Positions 18,366 to 27,033 of a stretch of DNA of 64,000 bases are shown one piece after another. The stretch is taken from contig NZ_MVAG01000128.1 of the NCBI RefSeq assembly GCF_002177115.1, positions 1-64,000 of the forward strand, read 5' to 3'. The notes under the pieces are model-generated. The model was not told the DNA's origin and ran no database searches. It saw only the letters and a program-made list of their open reading frames with translations. The number at the start of each line of letters is the position of its first letter. Position 1 is the first letter of the stretch. The translations under genes were made by a program, and so were the position numbers. This stretch comes from Chryseobacterium mucoviscidosis. GTDB lineage: Bacteria; Bacteroidota; Bacteroidia; Flavobacteriales; Weeksellaceae.

Positions 18366-19292
18366 CTATTTTAGCGCTTTAAACATCTGGTCGATGGCTT
18401 TTTTCTTCTGTTCCAGATTGGGATGAACGTACAAGTTCAGAGTTGTACTTATATTGGAATGACCGAGCAAAACACTGACGGTTTTATAGTCGCATTTGCT
18501 TTCAATGCATCTTGTGGCAAAACTGTGTCTCAAACCGTGGAATTTAATATCCGGAATTTCCAGATAGCGCATCAGGTTTTTGTAATAGCTTCGGTAGGTT
18601 CTGGGTTCTGTAGGTTTAGAATCGTTGGTCAGTACATAAAAAGCAGGATTTACAATTTTCTTAAACGGTTTCAGCATTCTCAGCAAATCTCTGCTGATCG
18701 GGATTTCACGGATCGAATTTTTTGTTTTAGGAGAATCAATCAAAAGTTCCGTTCTTCTTTCTCCCCCATCAATCACATAAATTCGCTGAATCGTTTTGCG
18801 GATGTTGATAATTCCGTTGTCCGTATCAATATCTTCCCAGGTCAGGGCACAGATTTCCCCAATGCGCATTCCCGAACAAAGGCAGATGTAGACCCCCAGA
18901 TTTCTAAAGGTAAAATGCTCCTGAATATAGTTCATCACTTTTTTCTGATGCGTTCTGCTTAACACTTCAATCGTGTGAGTTTCGCGAACTGTGGGATACT
19001 GCACATCGAAATTGATAAACTCAATCCATTTATTCTTTGCTCCGAACTTCAATACCATTTTCAAAACAATCAGGATGTCTTTGATGCTTTTCTGGCTTAA
19101 GCCCTGTTCGAGTTTTTGAAACACAAATTTCTGTACCTCTTCATCCTCAATCTCAGAGTAATCTTTAAATACAGGCAGTAAATGATTTTCAAGCAACAGC
19201 ACATAAGCCGAAAAGGTTGATTTTTTCACATACAGCTTTTTGTCATTCTTCCACAGTTCAGCGATTTCTGCAAATGTTTTCTTTCTTGTCAT
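18366..19292 (-). CDS. Tyrosine recombinase in the type I restriction locus
   Basis: 308 aa. N-terminal SAM-like DNA-binding domain (1-105) and C-terminal catalytic domain with the arginine in CSGMRIGEICALTWEDID (near 138), HGLRHSFATR (near 253), LLGHSNISTT and the nucleophile tyrosine in LNLYVHP (near 287). All catalytic residues appear present. Tyrosine recombinases lying inside type I loci next to opposed hsdS genes commonly invert or swap specificity segments. Here it lies between hsdR and a start-less hsdS cassette on the other strand, so a role in switching HsdS is the best guess. An integrase left from a genomic island is the alternative. Confidence 0.88.
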   Translation of the reverse strand: MTRKKTFAEIAELWKNDKKLYVKKSTFSAYVLLLENHLLPVFKDYSEIEDEEVQKFVFQKLEQGLSQKSIKDILIVLKMVLKFGAKNKWIEFINFDVQYPTVRETHTIEVLSRTHQKKVMNYIQEHFTFRNLGVYICLCSGMRIGEICALTWEDIDTDNGIINIRKTIQRIYVIDGGERRTELLIDSPKTKNSIREIPISRDLLRMLKPFKKIVNPAFYVLTNDSKPTEPRTYRSYYKNLMRYLEIPDIKFHGLRHSFATRCIESKCDYKTVSVLLGHSNISTTLNLYVHPNLEQKKKAIDQMFKALK

Positions 19293-19407
19293 AATTTTTT
19301 TGGTTTTAATATTTATTATTTAAAATCCTAAAGTTAATGATGATTAGAAATTATCTCCTCTACAAAGAATTAAGGGATAATTTTCTCCCTAATGTATTTG
19401 GGGAAAA

Positions 19408-20559
19408 TTGAACTCTGGTTTTCCTAATTTGCGATTCCTGGGGTTTGAAGGGGAATGGGAGGAAAAGAAATTGGGAAATGTTTGTGATATAAACCCCAAA
19501 AACGAAAGTTTGCCAAATACATTTATCTATATTGATTTAGAAAGTGTTGTAGATGGAAGTTTACAAAAAGAAAATACAGTTTTAAAAGAAGAAGCTCCAA
19601 GTAGAGCTCAAAGAATATTAATTAAAAATGACATTCTATTTCAAATGGTTAGACCTTATCAAAAAAACAACCTTTTTTTTGATAAAGATGGAGATTTTGT
19701 TGCTTCAACTGGTTATGCACAAATTAGAACAAAAGAAAATTCACAATTTATCTTTCAGTATTTACACAATCAGAACTTTGTAGATAAAGTTATAGAAAGG
19801 TGTACGGGAACAAGCTATCCTGCAATAAATTCAAGTGATTTAGGAAAAATTCAAATTGCTATTCCAAAATTAGAAGAGCAAAAGAAAATTGGTGATTTTC
19901 TGAATCTTATTAGCCAAAGAATATTATCACAAAAGAAAATAATTGAGGGCTTAATAACGCAAAAGAATTTTATAGTTAAAAAATTATTTAAGCAAAATCT
20001 ATCAGATTTAAATACAATTCTTTTAAGTGACTTCTTAAAAATTCCAAACAAAATAAAGCCTAATATTATTGATAAAGAAAAATTGTTAACTGTAAAACTA
20101 CATTTAAAGGGTGTTCATAAAAATGAAAATTCAGATTCATTATCATTAGGCGCAACAAACTATTTTATTAGAAAAAAAGGACAATTCATCTATGGTAAAC
20201 AAAACCTATTTAATGGAGCTTTTGCAATAATTCCTGATAAGTATGATGGTTTTTTATCATCCGCAGATGTTCCAGCTTTAGATATTAACGAAGATATAGT
20301 TAATGCTAAGTATCTATTTTATTTTTTTTCAAGAGAATCATTTTATAAAAAGTTAGAAGATATAGCTAGCGGTTCTGGAAGCAAACGAATTCACGAAAAT
20401 ACTTTATTGAATCTAAAAATTACAATTCCAAGTTTAGCTATACAAAATAAGGTGGCTATTTTCTTATCAAAGCTTGATGAAAAAATAAACTTAGAAAACG
20501 AGTTACTAACTCAATACGAAAATCAGAAAAAATATTTATTACAAAATCTTTTTGTTTAA
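19408..20559 (+). CDS. hsdS: Second hsdS (specificity) gene, probably a silent cassette
   Basis: About 383 aa if read from TTG at 19408; the frame opens at 19393 after a stop and contains no ATG near the family start. Two target-recognition domains are visible: first half after FPNLRFLGFEGEWEEKKLG, central conserved helix EEQKKIGDFLNLISQRILSQ, second half and C-terminal helix ending QKKYLLQNLFV. It points the opposite way to the functional hsdS, tail to tail across a terminator. Lack of a start and of a visible promoter suggests a storage copy whose domains can be recombined into the expressed gene. Expression from TTG cannot be excluded. Confidence 0.8.
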   Translation: MNSGFPNLRFLGFEGEWEEKKLGNVCDINPKNESLPNTFIYIDLESVVDGSLQKENTVLKEEAPSRAQRILIKNDILFQMVRPYQKNNLFFDKDGDFVASTGYAQIRTKENSQFIFQYLHNQNFVDKVIERCTGTSYPAINSSDLGKIQIAIPKLEEQKKIGDFLNLISQRILSQKKIIEGLITQKNFIVKKLFKQNLSDLNTILLSDFLKIPNKIKPNIIDKEKLLTVKLHLKGVHKNENSDSLSLGATNYFIRKKGQFIYGKQNLFNGAFAIIPDKYDGFLSSADVPALDINEDIVNAKYLFYFFSRESFYKKLEDIASGSGSKRIHENTLLNLKITIPSLAIQNKVAIFLSKLDEKINLENELLTQYENQKKYLLQNLFV

Positions 20560-20580
20560 GAGATTGGGATTTCCAGAAGA

Positions 20581-20620
20581 GTCTTGACAAGGTTTTAAAC
20601 CTTGTCAAGACTTATTTTTT
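20581..20620 (+). terminator. Strong hairpin terminator between the two hsdS genes
   Basis: 15-bp arms GTCTTGACAAGGTTT (20581-20595) / AAACCTTGTCAAGAC (20597-20611), then TTATTTTTT on the plus strand. The stem also lies just beyond the minus-strand hsdS stop. Confidence 0.75.
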
Positions 20621-20621
20621 A

Positions 20622-21833
20622 TCAAACAAACAAATTAGACAAAAGAAATTTTTTCTGAAGTTCTAACTTTTCTAAAATTTGTTTTTCAGTTTCTATTTTT
20701 TCTTGAATAGAAGATAGGAAATTGACTATTTTAATTTGCTCCTTTAAAGATGGCAATTTTATTGGCATTGATTGAAACATTGGTAATCTTAGTGACTTCA
20801 CTGTTGAGCCAACAGCTTGCGATTGCAAATGTCTATCATCGCTTAATATTTGATAGTAAAGAAATTTACCATTGATATTTAAAAAGTCAAAAATAGCATA
20901 TGTCCTTTGATGTAAATCAAATTTTCCAACAAAATATTTAGGTATAAACTCTTGACCTTCTCCAGGAATAATAATAGCTTCTTTATCAAATAGATATTGC
21001 GAACTGGTTCGAATATCTTGCGACCTATCGAAAAATGTATAATCTCCGTCTAAGATGGAATCTGCCCTATTTGAAGAACCTGTAGTAATAGTAGAAACAT
21101 TGCCTAAATATTCAACTCTCCAGTCAGAAAAATGATTTCCATTTTCATCTTTAAATCTCAATTTCTGCGAAAATATTTGTTCAAGACTCCCTTTCATTAG
21201 GGTTTTTATTTGTTCAATTATTTTCCTTTGAGTTTGAATTCTTTCATCAACAAACAATAAAAATGAAGCAATTTTATCTTGTTCGGAAAGATTAGGAAAA
21301 TATAAATTTACTGAACTTAATATCTCTTGTCCGACATTAAATCTTGTACTTCCTCCAGATTTAGAAGTTATATTTTCTCTCGCTGAATTGGTTTTAAGAA
21401 GTTTATTAAAAAACACTGGATTATATTCTCCAATTTTTTTTCCTCTAATTACAAAACCTCCAAATGTGGCATTTTTGTTTTTATCTAAATAGACATTAGC
21501 AGTCCCAACTTCTTCTCTAGTTTCCGAACTTCTCTGAAAAAGAATATCTCCATAACTTACTGAAAATTTCTCAACAATCAACTCATCGACATTAACTTTG
21601 CCAACAATATTATCATATGTAATAAAGTCATTAGATAGAATATCTAAGACGTTAATGAACTTTATACCAGAACCGTATTGTTCTTTAGAAGCGTTAATAC
21701 CATTTTTGAATTCCAATAATTCTCCTAATCGTTTATTCTCCCAAACTCCTGTAAATTCAGGAAATCTAAGTCTAGGAATCTCAAAATATCCTCCGGTAGG
21801 AAAATTCTTCACATTTTTATTTTCTTCTGTCAT
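20622..21833 (-). CDS. hsdS: Type I restriction specificity subunit HsdS (expressed copy)
   Basis: 403 aa, typical. Starts MTEENKNVKNFPTGGYFEIP and then the conserved entry RLRFPEFTGVWENKRLGEL into target-recognition domain 1. The central helix is EQDKIASFLLFVDERIQTQRK, then domain 2 after DWRVEYLG, and the C-terminal helix ends LELQKKFLLSNLFV. HsdS sets the DNA sequence recognised by the methylase and nuclease. It follows hsdM by 42 nt on the same strand, so it is the copy in the operon. Conserved blocks are shared with the opposed copy at protein level but the DNA is not identical. Confidence 0.92.
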   Translation of the reverse strand: MTEENKNVKNFPTGGYFEIPRLRFPEFTGVWENKRLGELLEFKNGINASKEQYGSGIKFINVLDILSNDFITYDNIVGKVNVDELIVEKFSVSYGDILFQRSSETREEVGTANVYLDKNKNATFGGFVIRGKKIGEYNPVFFNKLLKTNSARENITSKSGGSTRFNVGQEILSSVNLYFPNLSEQDKIASFLLFVDERIQTQRKIIEQIKTLMKGSLEQIFSQKLRFKDENGNHFSDWRVEYLGNVSTITTGSSNRADSILDGDYTFFDRSQDIRTSSQYLFDKEAIIIPGEGQEFIPKYFVGKFDLHQRTYAIFDFLNINGKFLYYQILSDDRHLQSQAVGSTVKSLRLPMFQSMPIKLPSLKEQIKIVNFLSSIQEKIETEKQILEKLELQKKFLLSNLFV

Positions 21834-21875
21834 CTCAGTTATATTATTATTCGTTAGTAAAAGAATTAAGGATAC

Positions 21876-23444
21876 TTAAAAAACAAGACCCAATTCTTTC
21901 AAATAAACTTCAATTTCAGAATCCAGTTGAGAACGCTTTGCTTCAAGCTCCTTAATTTCAGCCATTACCGCCTGAATATCAATCTCATCCTCTTCCTCAA
22001 AAGTATCTACATAACGAGGAATATTAAGATTGTAATCATTTTCAGCCACTTCCTGCAATGTCGCTTTATGACTGAACTTTTCAGTTACCGTACGGTTTTG
22101 GTAAGTATCAACAATTTTATTGATATGAGCATTAAGCAACACATTTTGATTTTTCTGCTTTTCAAATTCTTTGCTTGCATCTACAAACAGAATATCTTCA
22201 TCCGCTTCACGGCATTTCTTAAACACTAAAATACACGTAGGAATACTTGTACCGTAGAAAATATTGGCAGGTAAACCGATCACAGCATCCAGATAATTCT
22301 TTTCTTTAATCAGATATTTTCTAATCACCAATTCGGCTGCACCACGGAACAGAACGCCGTGAGGCATTACGACAGCCATAATTCCGTTTTCATCCAGATG
22401 ATGGATCATATGCTGGATAAACGCAAAATCTGCTTTTGAAGACGGTGCTAATTTTCCATATTGTGAAAATCTTTCATCCAAAAGATGCAGTTCATTCGCA
22501 CTCCATTTTGCAGAGAAAGGCGGATTGGCGACAATGGCATCAAAGGTTTTATCTAAATGTTGAGGTTTTTCAAGCGTATCTTCCTGACGGATGTCAAAAT
22601 TGCTGTAATTGACCCCGTGAAGAATCATATTCATTCTCGCTAAGTTATACGTCGTACGGTTCATTTCCTGACCGTAGAAATCACTTACTTTTGCTTCACG
22701 CGCAACACGCAAAAGCAACGAACCGCTTCCGCAGGTCGGGTCATATACAGATTTTAACTGTGCTTTTCTACTGGTCACAATTCTCGCCAAAATGGTAGAA
22801 ACCTGTTGCGGAGTGTAGAATTCCCCCGCCTTCTTCCCTGCTCCGCTGGCAAACTGGGCAATCAGATATTCATAAGCATCTCCTAAAACATCGGCATTGG
22901 TATCTGATAAATTGAAATCAATATCATCCAAATGATACAGCACTTTGGAGATTAAAGTATTTTTCTCGTCTTCTGTCCTTCCTAATTTTGCCGAAGTCAG
23001 ATCCAAATCATCAAAAAGTCCTTCAAAATCATCTTCACTGTTTGTCCCTAATGTGGATTGCTCAATATTATTAAGGATTTTTGTAAGTTCAGCCAGAATA
23101 AAATTAGATTTCCCTTCCTGCTTCTGATGTCCTTTTTTGGCAATATTACTGAAAAGTTCCGAAGGTTTCAGGAAATATCCCAAATCTTCAACCACTTCTT
23201 CATAAATGGCTTCTACAATTTCCTTCCCTTCTTCCGTGTTTTCATCCACATCATTATAATCAATATCCTCTCCCGAATCCAGCAAAATTTTATTCGCTGT
23301 AAAGTGAATTTTCTCTGAAAGATATTTATAGAAAATAAATCCTAAAATATAATCCCGGAATTCGTCCGCATCCATTTTCCCTCGTAAAGTATTCGCTATA
23401 TTCCAAAGCTGCTGCTGCAACTGACGTTTCTGTTCTTCTGACAT
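21876..23444 (-). CDS. hsdM: Type I DNA methyltransferase subunit HsdM
   Basis: 522 aa. N-terminal helical HsdM domain (MSEEQKRQLQQQLWNIANTL, DFRDYILGFIFYKYLS-type block). The N6-adenine methylase core has FYTPQQVSTILARIV, the S-adenosylmethionine motif DPTCGSGSLLL near residue 233 and the catalytic NPPF near 305, then a C-terminal coiled region (IQAVMAEIKELEAKRSQLDS) that contacts HsdS. It is the first gene of the restriction operon, with hsdS next. Nothing is missing. Confidence 0.95.
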   Translation of the reverse strand: MSEEQKRQLQQQLWNIANTLRGKMDADEFRDYILGFIFYKYLSEKIHFTANKILLDSGEDIDYNDVDENTEEGKEIVEAIYEEVVEDLGYFLKPSELFSNIAKKGHQKQEGKSNFILAELTKILNNIEQSTLGTNSEDDFEGLFDDLDLTSAKLGRTEDEKNTLISKVLYHLDDIDFNLSDTNADVLGDAYEYLIAQFASGAGKKAGEFYTPQQVSTILARIVTSRKAQLKSVYDPTCGSGSLLLRVAREAKVSDFYGQEMNRTTYNLARMNMILHGVNYSNFDIRQEDTLEKPQHLDKTFDAIVANPPFSAKWSANELHLLDERFSQYGKLAPSSKADFAFIQHMIHHLDENGIMAVVMPHGVLFRGAAELVIRKYLIKEKNYLDAVIGLPANIFYGTSIPTCILVFKKCREADEDILFVDASKEFEKQKNQNVLLNAHINKIVDTYQNRTVTEKFSHKATLQEVAENDYNLNIPRYVDTFEEEDEIDIQAVMAEIKELEAKRSQLDSEIEVYLKELGLVF

Positions 23445-23540
23445 GGTTATCCTTAATTAAAAACGTTAAAGATATTATTTTCTAAATTTTAATAAAAACT
23501 TTTTACAAAATAAAATCATATCAAGGAATCAAAAAAGCAT

Positions 23541-23566
23541 GGTGGCTTCGGCTCCGCTCAGCCACC
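23541..23566. repeat. 26-bp hairpin repeat, copy 1
   Basis: Arms GGTGGCT/AGCCACC around TCGGCTCCGCTC. First of nine copies; the second, inverted, is at 23624-23649. The two flank the gene-free stretch upstream of the GIY-YIG gene. Confidence 0.9.
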
Positions 23567-23623
23567 ATTACAGAAAAAACAATCCAAACTCCAACAACAC
23601 CCAAAAAATCAATTAAAAATCCC

Positions 23624-23649
23624 GGTGGCTGAGCGGAGCCGAAGCCACC
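23624..23649. repeat. 26-bp hairpin repeat, copy 2 (inverted)
   Basis: Same 26-bp hairpin as at 23541 but in the opposite orientation. It sits 39 nt upstream of the GIY-YIG gene. Confidence 0.9.
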
Positions 23650-23688
23650 GTATTCAAATAAAATACTATCTTTAAAATAAAAATACAA

Positions 23689-24006
23689 ATGATAAAAGGA
23701 TGGATGTATATTCTTCTCTGCTCAGACGGCAGTTATTACACCGGCAGTACCAACGATCTGGAACGCCGGCTTTCGCAGCATCAAAAAGGAGAAGGTGCCA
23801 ATCACACTAAAAAGCGGCTTCCTGTAAAGCTTATTTATTTTGAAGAATTTGAACGTATTGATCTTGCTTTCTACCGCGAAAAACAGGTTCAGGGATGGAG
23901 CCGAAGAAAAAAAGAAGCTTTAATCAATGGCTGGAACGAAGAGCTTAAAAAAGCGGCAGAATGCATGAATGAAACCCACAGTAAGTTTTTTATAAAAGAT
24001 GAATAG
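23689..24006 (+). CDS. GIY-YIG nuclease superfamily protein
   Basis: 105 aa. The single GIY-YIG domain is seen as MYILLCSDGSYYTGSTNDLERRLSQH, with the paired Y-I...Y-T-G strands and the following arginine, then the FEEFERIDLAFYREKQVQGWSRRKKEALI block. This is the short UPF0213-like form found singly in many bacteria; the cellular role is unknown. Hairpin repeats bracket the gene (23624-23649 and 24006-24031), the latter beginning at its stop codon. It may therefore have been carried or trapped within the repeat cluster. Confidence 0.88.
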   Translation: MIKGWMYILLCSDGSYYTGSTNDLERRLSQHQKGEGANHTKKRLPVKLIYFEEFERIDLAFYREKQVQGWSRRKKEALINGWNEELKKAAECMNETHSKFFIKDE

Positions 24007-24548
24007 GTGGCTTCGGCTCCGCTCAGCCACCTGGTTATACGCTCAGTAATCTATTCATCATCTCCTCAGAAATATTTCTAACTTCCAATACTTAAAAAAA
24101 TACAAACACAAAAGGTGGCTTCGGCTCCGCTCAGCCACCAATACAGAAAACAACCCACAGTCCAACACCCCCAAAAAATCAAATCAAAGAACACGGTGGC
24201 TGAGCGGAGCCGAAGCCACCACTAAAGAAAACAACCCACCGCCAAACAACACCCCCAAAAAATCAAATCAAAGAACACGGTGGCTGAGCGGAGCCAAAAC
24301 CACCATTACAAAAAACCAACCACAACCCAATAATACCCAAAAATCAAATCAAAAAATCGGTGGCTGAGCGGAGCCGAAGCCACCATTAAAGAAAACAACT
24401 CACAGCCCAACAATACCCAGAAACCCCATCAAAAAATCCCGGTGGCTGAGCGGAGCCGAAGCCACCACTACAGAAAAACAACACACCGCCCAACAACACC
24501 CAAAACCTCATCAAAAAAAAACCGTGGCTGAGCGGAGCCAAAGCCACC
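24006..24548. repeat. Hairpin-repeat array, seven copies with about 82-bp period
   Basis: Copies of the 26-bp hairpin at 24006-24031, 24114-24139, 24195-24220, 24279-24304, 24359-24384, 24441-24466 and 24523-24548. From 24114 on the starts are 80-84 bp apart, and the linkers are also alike (AC-rich, with CAACCCACA and CCCAAAAAATC), so the unit of duplication is about 82 bp. The first two copies face one way, the rest the other. No ORF in the array is credible. Confidence 0.9.
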
Positions 24549-24584
24549 ACAAAAAATCCCCACCCTTTCGGATGGAGATTCAAA

Positions 24585-25226
24585 TTAAGTTAAGGTATAA
24601 GCCCCAAGATACGCGCTGTTACACGCAAGGGTTTCTTTCGCATTCCTGAAAAACACCCATACCTGAATTTCCTTTCCCGCGTAGGAAGCAGGCATTGTGA
24701 CATCAGCAGCCAGTGCTCCTCTTTCAGCAACAGATTCGAAAATTTCAAAAGTTCCCAGTTCTTCGCAATAACACACCGCATTGGCTTTGTCGGTGGTATC
24801 TGCGCTTCCCTGTGCGGAATTGTCCTCCCAGCTGAGGGCAATGGTATTTCCGGTTTGCGGAGCAGCAGTGACGTTCTGGAAACCTGCCAGATCCCCTTTC
24901 GTAATCAGCACCTTGTTGTATACCAGTTCGGGAACATCTCCATTCATTTGTAACGCTTCGCTGATCGTATAGGAAACTGCCATATTTACCCTTGATTTTG
25001 AGCCGCTCCCCGATCCGAAATATTTCGTCTGGATATTTTTGAGCGGCTGCAGAAAGCTGATCACCATGCTGAATTTGGTCTGCTGCAGAAGCTGTTTATC
25101 GGTAGGCTGTTTTGAGTTTGGTTTGGGAATACTTCTGATAATATCCTGTCCACGCCAGTTTGCCCCTACAACCGTTCCCACTTTTCCTGAAAATCCTCCA
25201 AGGATTCCTTTTGTTATTCGTGCCAT
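24585..25226 (-). CDS. DUF6266 family protein
   Basis: 213 aa from the ATG at 25226 (MARITKGILGGFSGKVGTVV). The N-terminus with GGFSGKVGTVVG-NWRG-IRS and the following TDKQLLQQTKFSMVISFLQPLK are the conserved signature of DUF6266, a family largely restricted to Chryseobacterium and relatives. The second half (about 110-213) is a fibronectin-type-III-like beta sandwich by pattern (NTIALSWEDN ... IQVWVFFRN). No signal peptide. Four 10-bp iterons lie about 75-115 nt upstream, and the gene ends within the hairpin-repeat zone. Function unknown; often present in several copies per genome. Confidence 0.8.
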   Translation of the reverse strand: MARITKGILGGFSGKVGTVVGANWRGQDIIRSIPKPNSKQPTDKQLLQQTKFSMVISFLQPLKNIQTKYFGSGSGSKSRVNMAVSYTISEALQMNGDVPELVYNKVLITKGDLAGFQNVTAAPQTGNTIALSWEDNSAQGSADTTDKANAVCYCEELGTFEIFESVAERGALAADVTMPASYAGKEIQVWVFFRNAKETLACNSAYLGAYTLT

Positions 25227-25300
25227 TTTGTGCATTTTTATTGGTTAACAGAACTAAGGTATTACAGAATTTTCCAATTTCAGGCACCTGTGAAAAAGAT

Positions 25301-25340
25301 GACCGGTTCTGACTGCTTTTGACCGGTTTTGACCGGTTTG
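25301..25340. promoter_or_regulatory. Four 10-bp direct repeats upstream of the DUF6266 gene
   Basis: GACCGGTTCT, GACTGCTTTT, GACCGGTTTT and GACCGGTTTG follow one another without gaps at 25301-25340. A 10-bp step puts each unit on the same helix face, as in activator or replication-initiator binding sites. Confidence 0.5.
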
Positions 25341-25469
25341 AAAACCCATTTCTTCGGATCATGTTCGGGTCTTCTTCGGATCGGCTTCGGAAAAATGGGA
25401 TTTTTTCCGAAGGATGACCGAACAACGGTCGAAGGATTCTGGGAGAATTTTATGAAAGTTTCTGCTTCC

Positions 25470-25795
25470 TTGTACGCTTCGGCTCAGCTCATCGTACTTC
25501 AGTTCAACTTTATTTAAACAAATCATTGTAAACCACACCCGCCACCATGCGCTGAGCGGAGCCGAAGCGCACATCATCGTAAATAATAATTCTTAAAGTT
25601 GTTTAAACCCGCAAAGACGCAATATTTTTTAAAACGCTCTATCTATTTAAGGCGCAAAGATTTTATCTCCGATAAAATGTAATACGGATATTTTTCGCTT
25701 CGGCTTCGCTCAGCGTACTTCAGTACAACTTAATTTTAAACAAATCATTGTAAATCACCCACCACCGTGCGCTGAGCGAAGCCGAAGCGCATATC
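25470..25795. repeat. Two copies of a ~105-bp inverted-repeat element
   Basis: 25470-25575 and 25690-25795 share the same build: a left arm like GCTTCGGCTTCGCTCAGC, a middle with CAACTT-TTTAAACAAATCATTGTAAA-type sequence, and a right arm like GCGCTGAGCGAAGCCGAAGC. Each copy could fold into a long hairpin. Between them (25600-25680) lies a GCAAAGACGCAA-type dispersed element. No gene is seen between 25227 and 26402. Confidence 0.7.
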
Positions 25796-25820
25796 ACGGC
25801 TACTCCATTTAAACAATCAT

Positions 25821-26330
25821 TGTAGTAAAAAGAAATCCTTGGGCTGCTTAACATACTTAAAAAGTAGCTTAAGAAGTAACTTTTTATATCTGCGTAATCT
25901 GCACAATTTGCGTGAAGTAATTGCAGATGAAAATCAAAACAACAGATTATTGTGATAAGAAAGATCCTTCGGCTGCTTCGCGCTCAGGATGACAGCACAG
26001 AAAATTGTTGATTTTAGAGTATGCTATTGAATTGAAAGCGTTAGACAATTATTTATTGTAATAAAAAGAAATCTTTAGCTGTTTGATATACTTGGAAAGT
26101 AATTTAAGAACTTACATTTTATATCTGCACAATCTACGTGAAGTAATTGCACGACAATCAAAACAACAGATTATTGTGATAAGAAAAAGAGATCCTTCGA
26201 CTGCTTCGCGCTCAGGATGACAACGCAGAAAGTCATTGATTTTAGAGTATGGTATTGAATTGAAAGTGTTAGACAATTATTTATTGTAATAAAAGAGATC
26301 CTGCGGTGTTTCGCGCTCAGAATAACATAA
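25821..26330. repeat. Tandem duplication, units of about 230 bp
   Basis: Units begin at 25821, 26057 and 26285 with TGTA(G/A)TAAAA. The first two units match along their length: CAAAACAACAGATTATTGTG, CTGCTTCGCGCTCAGGATGA and AGACAATTATTTATTGTAAT recur in the same order. The third is cut short. Identity is about 80% by eye. The unit includes the widespread CTTCGCGCTCAGGATGACA motif. Confidence 0.75.
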
Positions 26331-26402
26331 GAGTGACCGTCGATCCGCATCATTCCGCAGAAACCGGTTTTAATCCCACCAACGAAAGACATAAAAATAC
26401 CC

Positions 26403-26669
26403 TCATTTTTTGAGGGCTGTATTGAAAAACGATTTCGGATAGTATATTTTCTTTCCGATTTTTATATGCGGAATATTCTGTGATTTCCGGATTCTGAATA
26501 AAGTACTGTCGCTGATATTCAACAGCCTTTTTACATCGGCACTGTCATAATACTGCGAATCGGTAATCTGCTTTTTCCTGAGGGTATCCAGAATTTCAGA
26601 AAAAATGTCCAGAACGGTATGCATCAGCTCTTCATAATACAACGGTGGATTGTTGGGTTTATTTTTCAT
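26403..26669 (-). CDS. Small helix-turn-helix (excisionase-like) protein
   Basis: 88 aa. N-terminal helix (MHTVLDIFSEILDTLRKK) and a C-terminal winged HTH of the MerR/excisionase kind: YYDSADVKRLLNISDSTLFRIRKSQNIPHIKIGKKIYYPKSFF. Such small HTH proteins in Bacteroidetes usually belong to mobile elements, acting as excision or regulatory factors. No integrase lies beside it, so it may be a remnant at the edge of the repeat-rich accessory zone. Confidence 0.75.
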   Translation of the reverse strand: MKNKPNNPPLYYEELMHTVLDIFSEILDTLRKKQITDSQYYDSADVKRLLNISDSTLFRIRKSQNIPHIKIGKKIYYPKSFFNTALKK

Positions 26670-27033
26670 CCTGTGCTTTTTTAAAAGAAATAATGTTATT
26701 AATTTTTATTTCAAACGTTGAGGAAATATAAAATATTGTTTCATTTTTCTAATAAAAAGAAAAGCTGAAAAAACGATAAAATACAATCATTCATTTCTTC
26801 GATAAAATTTATGAAATTTTTTTGTTAAAATCTTGGTTATCCTGAATCAGAGGGATGAAATCCTCTGTAAAGAGGAATGATATTTACCGAAAAAAAATTA
26901 ATATTTTCATCATAGTTGCCAACATTCCGAATCTTCCGGTTGTAATCATATCAGAACTTAACAGTTTTTGGATCCGAAACGATCTTCAGCATCAAAAATT
27001 TATTTATATTCGCAGTCCTTAAAATTATTGACC
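26670..27033. other. Gene-free stretch before the T9SS cargo gene
   Basis: AT-rich, no credible ORF. It contains a short hairpin TCCTC-TGTAAA-GAGGA near 26860 and a weak -7 box TATATTCG at 27005-27012, 22 nt before the ATG of the downstream gene. Confidence 0.5.

Noticed and set aside
19408..21833. Long identical inverted repeats joining the two hsdS genes
   Set aside because: Looked for at 5' ends, central helix and 3' ends; only about 10-13 bp are identical, so homologous inversion is not supported by sequence.
25096..25577. Several overlapping open frames around the DUF6266 start
   Set aside because: They overlap the DUF6266 gene or the iteron and palindrome zone, and have no coding character.
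26171..26392. A 73-codon minus-strand open frame
   Set aside because: It translates the tandem-duplicated repeat units (ILSAKQSKDL-type peptides are the usual product of this palindrome), not a gene.
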